Both the position numbers and the translations under genes were made by a program. Positions 8,395 to 16,681 of a DNA stretch of 64,000 nucleotides are shown here, in pieces. Numbering within the stretch: position 1 is the stretch's first letter; each line of letters starts with the position of its first letter. The notes beneath the pieces are model-generated. The model was not told the origin of the DNA and made no database searches. It saw only the letters and a program-made list of their open reading frames with translations. Origin of the DNA: Variovorax sp. Sphag1AA (lineage in GTDB: Bacteria > Pseudomonadota > Gammaproteobacteria > Burkholderiales > Burkholderiaceae_C); contig NZ_JACHYC010000012.1 in NCBI RefSeq assembly GCF_014192575.1, positions 35,925 to 99,924 on the forward strand, given 5' to 3'.

Positions 8395-9378
8395 TCAGTC
8401 CAGGCGAATGTCGTTCTCGCGCGCGATGCGGGTCCAGCGCTTCAGGTCTTCCTGAAGGAACTGCGCGAACTCGGTGTTGGTGTTGGCCACTGGTTCGTAG
8501 CCGAGCTGATAGATCTTGGCCTGCACGTCAGGCAAAGCCGTGATGCGGCGGATCTCCTGCACGTACTTCTCCACGATCGGCGCCGGCGTGCCGGCCGGCA
8601 GGAACATCGCGCCCCAGCCGGGCAGGTTGATGTCCGGATAGCCGAGTTCGGCGAAGGTGGGCAGGTCGGGAAAGGTCTTCAGGCGATTGGGCGAGGCCAC
8701 CGCGATCAGCTTGACCTTGCCGGAGGTGATCTGGTTGGCATAGAAGCCCACCGAGCCATAGGCCAGCGCGATCTCGCCGCTCGCCACGTCGGTGAAGGAC
8801 GCAGCCTCGCCCTTGTATGCGGCGTGCTTGATCCGGATGCCTGCGGCCTTGTTGAGGCCTTCGCCGATCAGGTGCGCGCCGGAGCCCACGCCGTAGCTGC
8901 CGAAGGTGTATTTCTCCGGGTCCTGCTTCGCGAGGCGGATGACGGCCGCCAGATCATTGGCCGGCAGCGCCGCGTTGGCCGCGAGCGCGATCGGAAAGCT
9001 CGCCACCAGCGACACGGGCGCGAGGTCGCTCATCTTGTACTGCGGGTTCGACTGCAGCACCAGGTTCTGGATGAAGCCGCTGATGGTGAAGAGCGCGGTA
9101 TAGCCATCGGCCGGCGACTTGGCGACGTACGAAGTCGCGAGGATGGTATTGGCCCCGGGCTTCGGTTCGACGATGACCTGCTGGCCCCAGGCCTCGGTGA
9201 GCTTGGCCGCGTACAGGCGCGCCAGCGCGTCCATGTTGCCGCCCGGCGCCGTGGGGATCACGATGCGGATCGGCTTGTTCGGGAAGGGCGCGTTCTGCGC
9301 CGCTGCGGGCAACACCGCACCCAGCGTCAGGGCGGCGGCAAGGACCGCGCGTCTAGCGCGCGTGAAATGCTTCTGCAT
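8395..9378 (-). CDS. Bug/TctC-type solute-binding protein
   Basis: 327-residue periplasmic receptor. The ATG at 9378 is preferred over longer frames because AAGGAGACA lies just upstream and it begins a clean signal peptide (HFTRARRAVLAAALTLG, cleavage near PAAAQ). The family signature FPNKPIRIVIPTAPGG follows. It stands 28 bases downstream of the crotonase gene, inside a catabolic operon, which suggests its ligand is the substrate or an intermediate of that pathway. Confidence 0.93.
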   Translation of the reverse strand: MQKHFTRARRAVLAAALTLGAVLPAAAQNAPFPNKPIRIVIPTAPGGNMDALARLYAAKLTEAWGQQVIVEPKPGANTILATSYVAKSPADGYTALFTISGFIQNLVLQSNPQYKMSDLAPVSLVASFPIALAANAALPANDLAAVIRLAKQDPEKYTFGSYGVGSGAHLIGEGLNKAAGIRIKHAAYKGEAASFTDVASGEIALAYGSVGFYANQITSGKVKLIAVASPNRLKTFPDLPTFAELGYPDINLPGWGAMFLPAGTPAPIVEKYVQEIRRITALPDVQAKIYQLGYEPVANTNTEFAQFLQEDLKRWTRIARENDIRLD

Positions 9379-9406
9379 GCTTGTCTCCTTGTAGGACCGG
9401 GGAAAT

Positions 9407-10285
9407 TCACCAGCTCGGCCGGGCGACGCCCTCGCCGAAAGGCTCGTCGCGCTTGCGCACTGCAGCCTTGAAGCCGAGCGTTGCGACCTCGGCATCGAAA
9501 TCCTTCTTGGCTCGCGAGAGATGAGCGCGTGCATCCATCTCGGCCGCCAGACGCGGCAAGGTCCCGGCACCCGCCAGCTCGAGCGCGAGGTTGACGATGC
9601 GCTTCTGGGTTGCCAGCAGTTCGGGGTCGACGGTGGCGAGGCGATTCGCGAGCGTCGATACCTCTTCCTCCAGGCGATCGGCCGGAGCGCTCGCCACTAC
9701 CAGGCCGATGCGCGCAGCGTCGGTGCCGCTCACCACGTCGCCGCTCAACAGAAGGCGCTTGGCCCACTGCGGCCCGACGTTGTAGATCCACATGTGGTTG
9801 GGCGGCGATCCCATCGCGCGCGTCGCGGGGAAACCGATGCGCGCGTCGTCGGCCGCGATGACCATGTCGCAATAGAGCGCGAGGTCCGTCCCACCTGCCA
9901 CGCAATGGCCGTGCACCTTGGCGATCACCGGCTTGTGCACCACGAAGGCAGTGCGCAGCAGCTCCTGAAAGCGCTCCAGCTTCCACACGTCGTCGTCGAA
10001 GGAGCCGCTTCCGCTGCGGTAGTCGAGCGCGGCATCGCCTTCGGCGGCGTAGCGTGCGTAGGCTGACTTCATGTCGTAGCCCGCGCAGAAGTCCGGGCCT
10101 GCGCCTTCGAGCACGATCACGCTCACGCTGCGCAGGTCGTCCGCCTCCAGCAGCGCGGCGCGCAGCTCGGAGAGCATCTCCCACGACAGCGCATTGCGCC
10201 GGTCCGGTCGGTTGAGGGTGATGCGCGCGACGCGCTCTCTCACCTCGAAGGTGAGGTGTTCACTGGATTGCAGCCACTTGCCCAT
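9407..10285 (-). CDS. enoyl-CoA hydratase/isomerase family protein lacking both hydratase Glu residues
   Basis: 292-residue crotonase-fold protein with the oxyanion-hole segment GPDFCAGYDMKSAY. At the positions of the two catalytic glutamates it has Asp (AGGTDLALYC) and Ala (IGFPATRAMG), so ordinary enoyl-CoA hydration is doubtful; crotonase relatives with other acid/base residues act as isomerases, hydrolases, dehalogenases or C-C bond enzymes. A long C-terminal helical segment (about residues 200-292) follows. GAGGGG precedes the ATG. Lies between the ligase and the Bug gene in the 14144-5026 operon. Confidence 0.88.
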   Translation of the reverse strand: MGKWLQSSEHLTFEVRERVARITLNRPDRRNALSWEMLSELRAALLEADDLRSVSVIVLEGAGPDFCAGYDMKSAYARYAAEGDAALDYRSGSGSFDDDVWKLERFQELLRTAFVVHKPVIAKVHGHCVAGGTDLALYCDMVIAADDARIGFPATRAMGSPPNHMWIYNVGPQWAKRLLLSGDVVSGTDAARIGLVVASAPADRLEEEVSTLANRLATVDPELLATQKRIVNLALELAGAGTLPRLAAEMDARAHLSRAKKDFDAEVATLGFKAAVRKRDEPFGEGVARPSW

Positions 10286-10295
10286 GCGCTGCCCC

Positions 10296-11828
10296 TCAGA
10301 TCTTGCGCCCGGCGTTCTGCCAGAACGGGTCGCGCAAGCGGCGCTTGAAGATCTTGCCGCTGTCCTCGCGCGGCAGCGATTCGTGGAAGTCGATCCGCTT
10401 GGGCACCTTGAACTTGGCGAGACGTTCGAGCAGATAGGCCCGGATCTCCTCCGGTGTGACTTGCGACTCGGGCATGCGTTCGACGGCTGCAGCGAGCGAT
10501 TCGCCGAAGTCGTCGTCGGGAATGCCGAACACCGCGCAGTCCTTCACGCCGGGGCACTGGGTCAGCACCATCTCGATCTCGGCCGGGTAGATGTTGGTGC
10601 CACCGAAGATCACCATGTCCGAACGGCGGTCGCAGAGGTACAGGCGCCCCTCCTTCATGTAGCCCACATCGCCCAGGCTGACGAGGCCGTCGCGCTCCAC
10701 GCTCTTTCGCTTCTCTTCGTGGTTGAGATAGGTGAAGTCGGCATACGCTGGCACGCGGGCGAAGATCTCGCCGATCTCGCCTTCGGGCAGGCGATTGCCC
10801 TCCTCGTCATAGAAGGCCATGCGCGTGCCGGGCGTGGGCATGCCGACGCAACCGGGATGCTCCAGCCAGTCCTGCGGCGTGGCGAGCGTGGCGGTACCGA
10901 CTTCAGTACCGCCGTAGGTCTCGTAGACCACAGGGCCCCACCAGTCCATCAGGTCCTTCTTCACCTCGCGCGGACACGGTGCACCGGTGTGCGTCACCCA
11001 TCGCAGCGAGCGCACGTCATAGCGGTTGCGCACCTCGGGCGGCAGCTTGAGCATGCGAACGAACATCGTCGGCACCATCACTGCGTTGTCGATGCGGTGC
11101 GTCTCGATCAGCGAGAGCGTTTCTTCCGGATCGAACTTGGACTGCAGCACCAGCACGTCGGCCGTCATCAGCGCCTGACGGCCGTACGCGTTGGGCGACG
11201 CGTGGTAGAGCGGGCCGCTCACCAGCGCACGCACGCCGGGCTTGAGTCCGTAGACGCTGGCGAACAACTCGACATAGGCCTTGCTTTCCTCGGGCGTGGC
11301 GGGCTGGCGCTTCACGCCCTTTGGATGGCCGGTGGTGCCGGAGGTGTAGATCATGGTCGCGCGGGCGCGGCGCGGCGGTGCCTGCAGTGGCTCGAAGCGC
11401 TCGGCCCATTCGCGCCACACCGTGTCGCCCGGCAAGGGCCGCGCGAGTTCGGCCGGGACGCCGTAGCGCTGCTGGATTTCCGGCGGGGTCGGCACCACGA
11501 AGACGCGGATGCCCGCGGGCACGAGCGCGCGGATAGGCGCGAGCAGGTCGGCATGCGCGATCAGCACCTTCGGCTTCGCGTCTTCGAGCACGTAGATCAC
11601 TTCTTCCGTGCGGCCGTGCCAGTTGAGCGGCACGCCGTAGGCGCCCACTGCGGCTGCGGCCTGCTGCACTTCGAAGAAGGCGAAGTCGTTGCGCAGCAGC
11701 AGGGCGACGGTGTCGCCCTCGCTCACGCCGAGTTGTTCGAAGCCGGTGGCTGCCTGCTGCGCCACGCGCAGCACCTCGTCGCGCGTCACGCCGCGGCCGT
11801 CGAGGTAGATCATGGGGGTGATGCTCAT
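10296..11828 (-). CDS. AMP-dependent acyl-CoA synthetase/ligase
   Basis: 510-residue adenylate-forming ligase expected to activate a carboxylic acid to its CoA ester with ATP. The P-loop motif TMIYTSGTTGHPKGV (about 165-179), the YETYGGTEVG motif, LGDVGYMKEGRLYLCDRRSD and the C-terminal lysine motif PREDSGKIFKRRLRD are all intact. The start at 11828 gives MSITPMIYLDG; the frame upstream is a shadow of the preceding dehydrogenase. N-terminal region is shorter than in FadD, similar to bile-acid-CoA or crotonobetaine ligase types. Third gene of the operon. Confidence 0.92.
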   Translation of the reverse strand: MSITPMIYLDGRGVTRDEVLRVAQQAATGFEQLGVSEGDTVALLLRNDFAFFEVQQAAAAVGAYGVPLNWHGRTEEVIYVLEDAKPKVLIAHADLLAPIRALVPAGIRVFVVPTPPEIQQRYGVPAELARPLPGDTVWREWAERFEPLQAPPRRARATMIYTSGTTGHPKGVKRQPATPEESKAYVELFASVYGLKPGVRALVSGPLYHASPNAYGRQALMTADVLVLQSKFDPEETLSLIETHRIDNAVMVPTMFVRMLKLPPEVRNRYDVRSLRWVTHTGAPCPREVKKDLMDWWGPVVYETYGGTEVGTATLATPQDWLEHPGCVGMPTPGTRMAFYDEEGNRLPEGEIGEIFARVPAYADFTYLNHEEKRKSVERDGLVSLGDVGYMKEGRLYLCDRRSDMVIFGGTNIYPAEIEMVLTQCPGVKDCAVFGIPDDDFGESLAAAVERMPESQVTPEEIRAYLLERLAKFKVPKRIDFHESLPREDSGKIFKRRLRDPFWQNAGRKI

Positions 11829-11839
11829 CGGTGTAGGTC

Positions 11840-12976
11840 TCAAAGAAGGGCAGCCGCGAGACGCGCGGCATGGGCGTCGGCGTCGCCGAACATCTGGTCG
11901 AGCACGTGGATGCGCCGCAGGTAGTGCCCGACGGCGTATTCCTCTGTCATGCCGATGCCGCCGTGAAGCTGGATGGCACCGAGCGCCACGTTGCGCGCGT
12001 TGCGGGCAACGGAGAGCTTCGCGCGGTGCAGGTCGAGGGCACTGTCTTCCGCGCTGGAATCGTCTGCTGCGACCGCCGCGGCCATGGCCATGCTGCGCGC
12101 CATTTCGAGGCTGACCAGCATCTCGGACGCGCGATGGCGCAGCGCCTGGTTTTCGCCGATCAGTCGGCCGAACTGCTTGCGCGTGCGCAGGTAGTCCATC
12201 GCGAGTTCGAAGGCGGCCTGCGCGGCGCCGCTCATGTCGGCGCACACGGCGGCGATGCCAGCGGCCACGGTGCCGTCGATGGCAAGACGTGTGCGAGTCG
12301 AATCTTCGGGGTTGGCCAATGGCTGTGCCGCGGCCTGCTTCAGCACCAGTTCGCCTGCTGCCGTGTCATCGACCAGGCGGAACTCGCGCAGTGCGACGCC
12401 TGCGTCCTTGGCGTCCACGAGGAACAGCGCGCAGCCATTCGCGTCGGCCGGTGCGCCGGCGATACGCGCACTCACGATGAAGTACTGCGCCAAGCCGCCG
12501 GACAGGACGTTCGACTTGATGCCGTCGAGCTTCCAGCCGCCGTCCTTGCGTTCGGCGCGCGTTTCAATCCACAGTGGCGCGTGGCGGCCGGCGGGTTCGT
12601 CATGCGCCCAGGCCGACACGATCTCGCCACTGGCCATGCCCGGCAGCAGTCGTGTCTGCATCGCTTCGTCGGCGCCGAGGCGCAGGGCGGTGCCTGCGAG
12701 CACCGCGCTGGCCAGGAAGGGTTCCATCGAGAGCGAACGGCCGAAGGCCTGCATCGCGGGCAGCAAGTCGCGCGCACCGCCGCCGAAGCCGTCGAGCGAT
12801 TCGGGCACCGGCAACGCGGTCAGGCCCAGCTCCGCCAATCCAGCCCAGGTCTTCTCGTCATGCGCTGCGCCGGAGGCGGTGAGCGCACGACGCTTCTCGA
12901 ATCCATAGCGATCGGCCAGCAGGCGGGAAAGGCTCTCCGTGAGCGCCGCCTGATCCTCATTCAGTTCGAAATTCAT
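11840..12976 (-). CDS. acyl-CoA dehydrogenase, second of an adjacent pair
   Basis: 378-residue acyl-CoA dehydrogenase-like protein. The C-terminal QLHGGIGMTEEYAVGHYLRR is typical of the family; the N-terminal domain is slim (MNFELNEDQAALTESLSRLL) and the FAD-domain Met-Thr-Glu motif of the homo-oligomeric enzymes is not obvious. Start chosen at the ATG that opens MNFELNED, 7 bases after the stop of the other dehydrogenase. Adjacent dehydrogenase genes of this sort encode obligate alpha2beta2 heterotetramers in actinobacterial steroid catabolism, so these two may form one enzyme (inference). Confidence 0.88.
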   Translation of the reverse strand: MNFELNEDQAALTESLSRLLADRYGFEKRRALTASGAAHDEKTWAGLAELGLTALPVPESLDGFGGGARDLLPAMQAFGRSLSMEPFLASAVLAGTALRLGADEAMQTRLLPGMASGEIVSAWAHDEPAGRHAPLWIETRAERKDGGWKLDGIKSNVLSGGLAQYFIVSARIAGAPADANGCALFLVDAKDAGVALREFRLVDDTAAGELVLKQAAAQPLANPEDSTRTRLAIDGTVAAGIAAVCADMSGAAQAAFELAMDYLRTRKQFGRLIGENQALRHRASEMLVSLEMARSMAMAAAVAADDSSAEDSALDLHRAKLSVARNARNVALGAIQLHGGIGMTEEYAVGHYLRRIHVLDQMFGDADAHAARLAAALL

Positions 12977-12983
12977 GATTGCC

Positions 12984-14144
12984 TTATCCGACGATGGCCT
13001 TGGCCAGGATGTCCTTCTGCACTTCGGTCGTGCCGCCGTAGATCGACGCTGCGCGCGAATAGAAATAGCGCGGCGTGATCGGGCCGTGCGTGACTTCGTC
13101 GGCGGAGCGGCGCTCCAGGCCGCCCGGGCCGACGATGCGTGCAAGAAGCGCATTGATCTCCTGCTGCAGCTCGGTGCCCTTGAGCTTGAGCACGGACGCG
13201 AAGGCCGGCAGGCGCTTCTGCTCGCTGTCGGTGAGCAGGAAGCGCCAGTTGGTGATCTCCAGCGCGCGCGTTTCGGCCTCCAGCATGGCGATGTCTGCGC
13301 GCAGCTTGGGGTCGTCGAGCAGCGGCTTTCCAGCCTGCGTGTAGCGCCCGGCGAGTTCGCGCGCGTAGTCGAGCCGCTCGCGGCACAGGCCGACGTTGGC
13401 GATGCCGGTGCGTTCGTTCGACAGCAGGAACTTCGCGCAATCCCAGCCCTTGTTCTCCTGGCCGACGAGGTTGGTTGCGGGCACGCGAACTTCATCAAAG
13501 AAGACTTCGTTGAGGTGATGCTCGCCGTCGATGGAGTGGATCGGCCGGATCGTGATGCCGGGCGTGCGCAGGTCGATCAGCAGGAAAGAGATGCCTTCCT
13601 GCTTGCGCGCTTCGGAATCGGTGCGCACGAGGGCGAACACCCAGTCGGCCAGATGGGCGGTCGTGGTCCAGATCTTCTGGCCGTTGACGATGTAGTGATC
13701 GCCTTCGCGGCGCGCGGCAGTGCGCAGCGACGCGAGGTCGGAGCCGGAGCCGGGCTCCGAGAAGCCCTGGCAGAACCAGATGTCGAGGTTGGCCAGGCGC
13801 GGCAGGAAGTAATCGCATTGCGCGGGCGTGCCGAACTTCATCAGCACCGGGCCGAGCATGCCGACGTTGAACACCTGCGGCAGCGGGGCGGGGGCGCGAT
13901 AGGTTTCGTCGAGCAGGATCAGGCGTTCCATCGGGCCGAGGTCGGCGCCGCCGTAGCGCTTCGGCCAGTGCGGCGCAGCCCAGCCACGCTCGTTGAGGAT
14001 GCGCTGCCAGATCACGGTGTCCTGCTTGCGCGGCGGATGGCCGGCGCGCAGGCGTTCGCGGATCTCTGCAGGTAGTTTTTCGCGGATGAAGGTGCGCACC
14101 TCGTCACGGAAGGCGCGCTGTTCGGGGGTGAGGTCCAGGTCCAT
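12984..14144 (-). CDS. acyl-CoA dehydrogenase, first gene of nine-gene operon
   Basis: 386-residue acyl-CoA dehydrogenase: N-terminal helical domain (MDLDLTPEQRAFRDEVRTF), FAD/acyl segment WFCQGFSEPGSGSDLASL near residue 113, beta domain with NGQKIWTTTAHLADW, and C-terminal IYGGTTEVQKDILAK. The GSGSDLASLRT type is common in multi-gene steroid- and acid-degradation clusters. The ATG lies only 8 bases after a good -10 (TAAGAT), so the transcript is probably leaderless. Transcribed from the promoter carrying the palindrome at 14159. Confidence 0.92.
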   Translation of the reverse strand: MDLDLTPEQRAFRDEVRTFIREKLPAEIRERLRAGHPPRKQDTVIWQRILNERGWAAPHWPKRYGGADLGPMERLILLDETYRAPAPLPQVFNVGMLGPVLMKFGTPAQCDYFLPRLANLDIWFCQGFSEPGSGSDLASLRTAARREGDHYIVNGQKIWTTTAHLADWVFALVRTDSEARKQEGISFLLIDLRTPGITIRPIHSIDGEHHLNEVFFDEVRVPATNLVGQENKGWDCAKFLLSNERTGIANVGLCRERLDYARELAGRYTQAGKPLLDDPKLRADIAMLEAETRALEITNWRFLLTDSEQKRLPAFASVLKLKGTELQQEINALLARIVGPGGLERRSADEVTHGPITPRYFYSRAASIYGGTTEVQKDILAKAIVG

Positions 14145-14152
14145 GGCGAATC

Positions 14153-14181
14153 ATCTTATGGTTCAACCAATGAATATGCAA
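14153..14181 (-). promoter_or_regulatory. promoter of the 14144-5026 operon
   Basis: On the - strand TTGCAT (14181-14176), a 17-base spacer and TAAGAT (14158-14153) form a reasonable sigma-70 promoter. The palindrome at 14159-14169 fills part of the spacer, so binding there should block RNA polymerase. The ATG of the first gene begins 8 bases after the -10. Confidence 0.6.
14159..14169. promoter_or_regulatory. GntR/FCD operator copy 1 (TGGTTCAACCA)
   Basis: Exact TGGT-N3-ACCA palindrome between the divergent dehydrogenase (-) and GntR (+) genes. This is the core recognised by FadR-subfamily GntR regulators such as PdhR, LldR and GlcC. Confidence 0.85.
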
Positions 14182-14209
14182 TACTGCGGAACCCTCAAAA
14201 GGATCTTTC

Positions 14210-14959
14210 ATGACCAACGAATCGCTCTTCCAACCTGTGCGCACCCGGCGCGGCTTCGAGGCCGTGTGCGACCGCATTCGCGAACAGTTGATGAGCGGCG
14301 AGCTGAAGCCGGGCGACCAGCTCCCCGGTGAACGCGAACTGGCTGAGCGCTTCGGCATCGGACGCGCGGCAGCACGCGACGCATTGCGCAGCCTCGAGGT
14401 CTCGGGCGTGGTGGAAGCGCGCAAGGGCATCCAGGGCGGCTTCTTCATCAGGAATGGCGGCAGCGGCGGGCTTGCGCAGACGGTACAGGACATGGTGTCG
14501 CTCGCACAGGCGTCACTGGAGAACGTGATGGAAGCGCGCACCGAGATCATCTGCGTGGCGATCCGCCTCGCCTGCCCGCGCGCAACGGATGAGGAGTTCG
14601 ACGTGATCCAGCGCGACATCGACCTGCATGCGGATCTGTTCCGCCTGGGGCGTGCATCGCGCAACACGCAGTCGGTGATCGAGTTCTACCGGCTCATCGC
14701 GCAAGCGACGCACAACCCGCTGGTACTGATGATGGTGGATGCCCTGTCGGAGGCATACCGCGCGATGCTCGCGAGCGTGGACCCGCGCCCGAACAAGGAC
14801 ATCATGGTGGTGCGCCAGCGCGTGCTCGACCTCATGCGAAAGCGCAACGCGCAGGCCGCCTCCGATGCCATGGCGGAACACCTGCGAAGGGTGACGGAAT
14901 ACCTCATCAGCGAGCGGGACAAGAAACCCAAGCGGCCCTCGACGCGATCCGCCAAGTAG
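14210..14959 (+). CDS. GntR family regulator, FadR subfamily (FCD domain)
   Basis: 249-residue regulator. Winged helix at about 10-80 (RGFEAVCDRIREQLMSGE, PGDQLPGERELAERFGIG, RAAARDALRSLEVSG) and an all-helical FCD ligand domain from about 105 to 230 (MEARTEIICVAIRLACPRATDEEF, then VVRQRVLDLMRKRNAQAASDAM, both interrupted here only by my reading). The Asp/His residues that chelate metal in many FCD domains are mostly replaced, so the ligand may be bound without metal. AAAGGA precedes the ATG. Divergent from the dehydrogenase operon with operator copy 1 in between, so it probably controls that operon and itself. Confidence 0.92.
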   Translation: MTNESLFQPVRTRRGFEAVCDRIREQLMSGELKPGDQLPGERELAERFGIGRAAARDALRSLEVSGVVEARKGIQGGFFIRNGGSGGLAQTVQDMVSLAQASLENVMEARTEIICVAIRLACPRATDEEFDVIQRDIDLHADLFRLGRASRNTQSVIEFYRLIAQATHNPLVLMMVDALSEAYRAMLASVDPRPNKDIMVVRQRVLDLMRKRNAQAASDAMAEHLRRVTEYLISERDKKPKRPSTRSAK

Positions 14960-14962
14960 CAG

Positions 14963-15946
14963 TCAGCCTGTGACGAGCACCACCTTGCCGGTGGTGCCGC
15001 GCGAGGTGATGCTGCGCATTGCCTCCACCGCGCGACCGAGCGGGTAGCTGCCCGAGACGAGCGGGCGCACGCTGCCCTGCTCGTAGTAGTCCAGCACCTG
15101 CTGCAGGTTGGCGCGCGCCTCGGGCCAACTGCCGTCGCGCCACACGTCGTAGCGAACACCGAGGATGTCGAAGCCCTTCACCAGCGGGTAGTTCACCTTG
15201 ATGTCGGGGATGCGGCCGGAGGTGAAGCCGATCACGAGGTAGCGCCCGTCAAAGGCCATGCAGCGCACCGCCTCGTCGAAGGCATCGCCGCCCACCGGGT
15301 CATAGGCGACGTCCACGCCGCGTCCGCCGGTGAGCGCCTTGACCTCTTCGCGCCAATCGGGGCGTGTGTAGTCGATGGCGTATTCGGCACCGTGCTCGAG
15401 GCACAGGGCGCGCTTCTCGGGTGTGCTGGCAGCGGCGATCACGCGCGCGCCCATGGCTTTGCCGAGCTGCACGGTGGCGAGGCCGACGCCGCCGGCCGCG
15501 CCCAGCACCAGCAGCCATTCACCGGGTGCGAGGCGGCCACGTTGCTTGAGTGCGTAGAGCGTGGTGCCGTAGACCACCGGGGTCGCAGCCGCTTCCTCGA
15601 AGGTCATCGCCGAGGGCAACGCGAACACGCGTGTCGCATCGAGCACGATCTGCTCGGCGAAGCCGCCGCCGCGTGCGTCTGACACACCCATCACGCGATC
15701 GCCGGCCTTGACCGATTGGACGTCGGCACCGACCGCCTCCACCACGCCGCCCGTCTCGCTGCCCGGCACCCAAGGCAGCGGCGGCTTGATCTGGTGCAGG
15801 CCCTCGACCTTCAGCGAATCAGGAAAATTGACGCCAGCAGCATGGACGCGGACACGCACTTCGTGCGGCAGCAGCGGGCGGGCGGGGATCTCGGCGTAGT
15901 CGAGCTGGTCGACGGGCCCGAAGTTGCGACAGACGATGGCTTTCAT
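14963..15946 (-). CDS. NADPH:quinone oxidoreductase family (MDR) protein
   Basis: 327-residue medium-chain reductase of the quinone oxidoreductase type without zinc ligands. The N-terminal GroES-like domain carries AAGVNFPDSLKVEG, and the Rossmann domain has LVLGAAGGVGLATVQLGKAMG (about 145-165), the NADPH-binding motif, with DVAYDPVGGDAF later. Start taken at the ATG opening MKAIVCRNFG (15946); an ATG nine bases upstream is also possible. Reduces quinones or enoyl groups in relatives. Convergent with the GntR gene, only 3 bases apart, and divergent from the EthD gene with operator copy 2 between. Confidence 0.9.
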   Translation of the reverse strand: MKAIVCRNFGPVDQLDYAEIPARPLLPHEVRVRVHAAGVNFPDSLKVEGLHQIKPPLPWVPGSETGGVVEAVGADVQSVKAGDRVMGVSDARGGGFAEQIVLDATRVFALPSAMTFEEAAATPVVYGTTLYALKQRGRLAPGEWLLVLGAAGGVGLATVQLGKAMGARVIAAASTPEKRALCLEHGAEYAIDYTRPDWREEVKALTGGRGVDVAYDPVGGDAFDEAVRCMAFDGRYLVIGFTSGRIPDIKVNYPLVKGFDILGVRYDVWRDGSWPEARANLQQVLDYYEQGSVRPLVSGSYPLGRAVEAMRSITSRGTTGKVVLVTG

Positions 15947-15954
15947 GGTTGGCA

Positions 15955-15983
15955 TTGTGATGTAAATGGTAGAACCATACAAT
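15955..15983 (+). promoter_or_regulatory. promoter for the EthD-flavoprotein unit
   Basis: TTGTGA (15955-15960), 17-base spacer, TACAAT (15978-15983). The operator at 15967-15977 abuts the -10 and fills the 3' half of the spacer. Confidence 0.6.
15967..15977. promoter_or_regulatory. GntR/FCD operator copy 2 (TGGTAGAACCA)
   Basis: Exact palindrome between the divergent quinone oxidoreductase and EthD genes. Confidence 0.85.
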
Positions 15984-16009
15984 CCTTCAACCAAAACGAA
16001 TCGCCAGCC

Positions 16010-16681
16010 ATGTCGACTCACATCCTTTGCCTCGCGGGTGACGCTGCCGTGCGCGCTGCGGCGCCTCGACTGCCCAACGCGCAGGTGCACATCTACAGCG
16101 TGCTGCGGCACATCCCGACCGATTCGGTGACCGAGGAGCAGGCGCGGCGGCCCATCGTGCCGGACGCCGAGCGCATCCACACCATCGTCGAATGCAGCTT
16201 TCCCGATGCGGCCGCGCGGGCCCAGGCGCAAGCCGGCGCGCAATGGCGCGCCTTTGCTGCCGCAGTGGAAGAGTCGGGTGAGCGAATCTGTGCCTTCGAT
16301 GTCTTTTCCAACGTGCCGGTTGCATCAGTGCGCGGTGCTGTCGACGGCGGCTTCCGCCGCTGGATGCTGCTGCGCCGTGCGGCGGCCAGTCCCGAGGCCT
16401 TCCGCGATGCGTGGTTCGGTCGGCATGCCGATCTAGTGAAGCAACTGCCGCGGGTCGATGGCTATGCCCAGCACCTGGTCACGGCGCGCTTCGGCGCCGA
16501 CGGCCGGCCGGCGGCGTACGACAGCCTGCGCGTCGATGGCATTGCCGAGCTCTGCTTCGCCGACGAGAGCGCGATGCTGGAGTCCTACGCCTCCGATGCA
16601 CGCCTGCCGCTGCGCGACGACGGGCGTGAGCTCCTGGCAGGCAACGTCACGCTGCTCGTGCATGGAGTGCGCTTGTCATGA
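16010..16681 (+). CDS. EthD-domain protein
   Basis: 223-residue soluble protein with an EthD-like ferredoxin-fold domain, best seen in the C-terminal half (RWMLLRRAAASPEAFRDAW, FGRHADLVKQLPRVDGYAQH), where substrate-channel residues of dimeric alpha+beta barrels lie. The N-terminal half looks like a diverged second copy. Start at 16010 begins MSTHILCLAG; upstream frame is antisense to the oxidoreductase. Overlaps the flavoprotein by ATGA. The same EthD-flavoprotein order recurs at 45612-47761. EthD proteins serve cytochrome P450 ether cleavage in Rhodococcus, but no P450 is present here; role unknown. Confidence 0.82.
   Translation: MSTHILCLAGDAAVRAAAPRLPNAQVHIYSVLRHIPTDSVTEEQARRPIVPDAERIHTIVECSFPDAAARAQAQAGAQWRAFAAAVEESGERICAFDVFSNVPVASVRGAVDGGFRRWMLLRRAAASPEAFRDAWFGRHADLVKQLPRVDGYAQHLVTARFGADGRPAAYDSLRVDGIAELCFADESAMLESYASDARLPLRDDGRELLAGNVTLLVHGVRLS

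Noticed and set aside
12977..13498. 173-codon N-terminal extension of the 11840 dehydrogenase
   Set aside because: The extension is out of frame with and inside the 12984 dehydrogenase gene; MNFELNEDQ is a normal N terminus.
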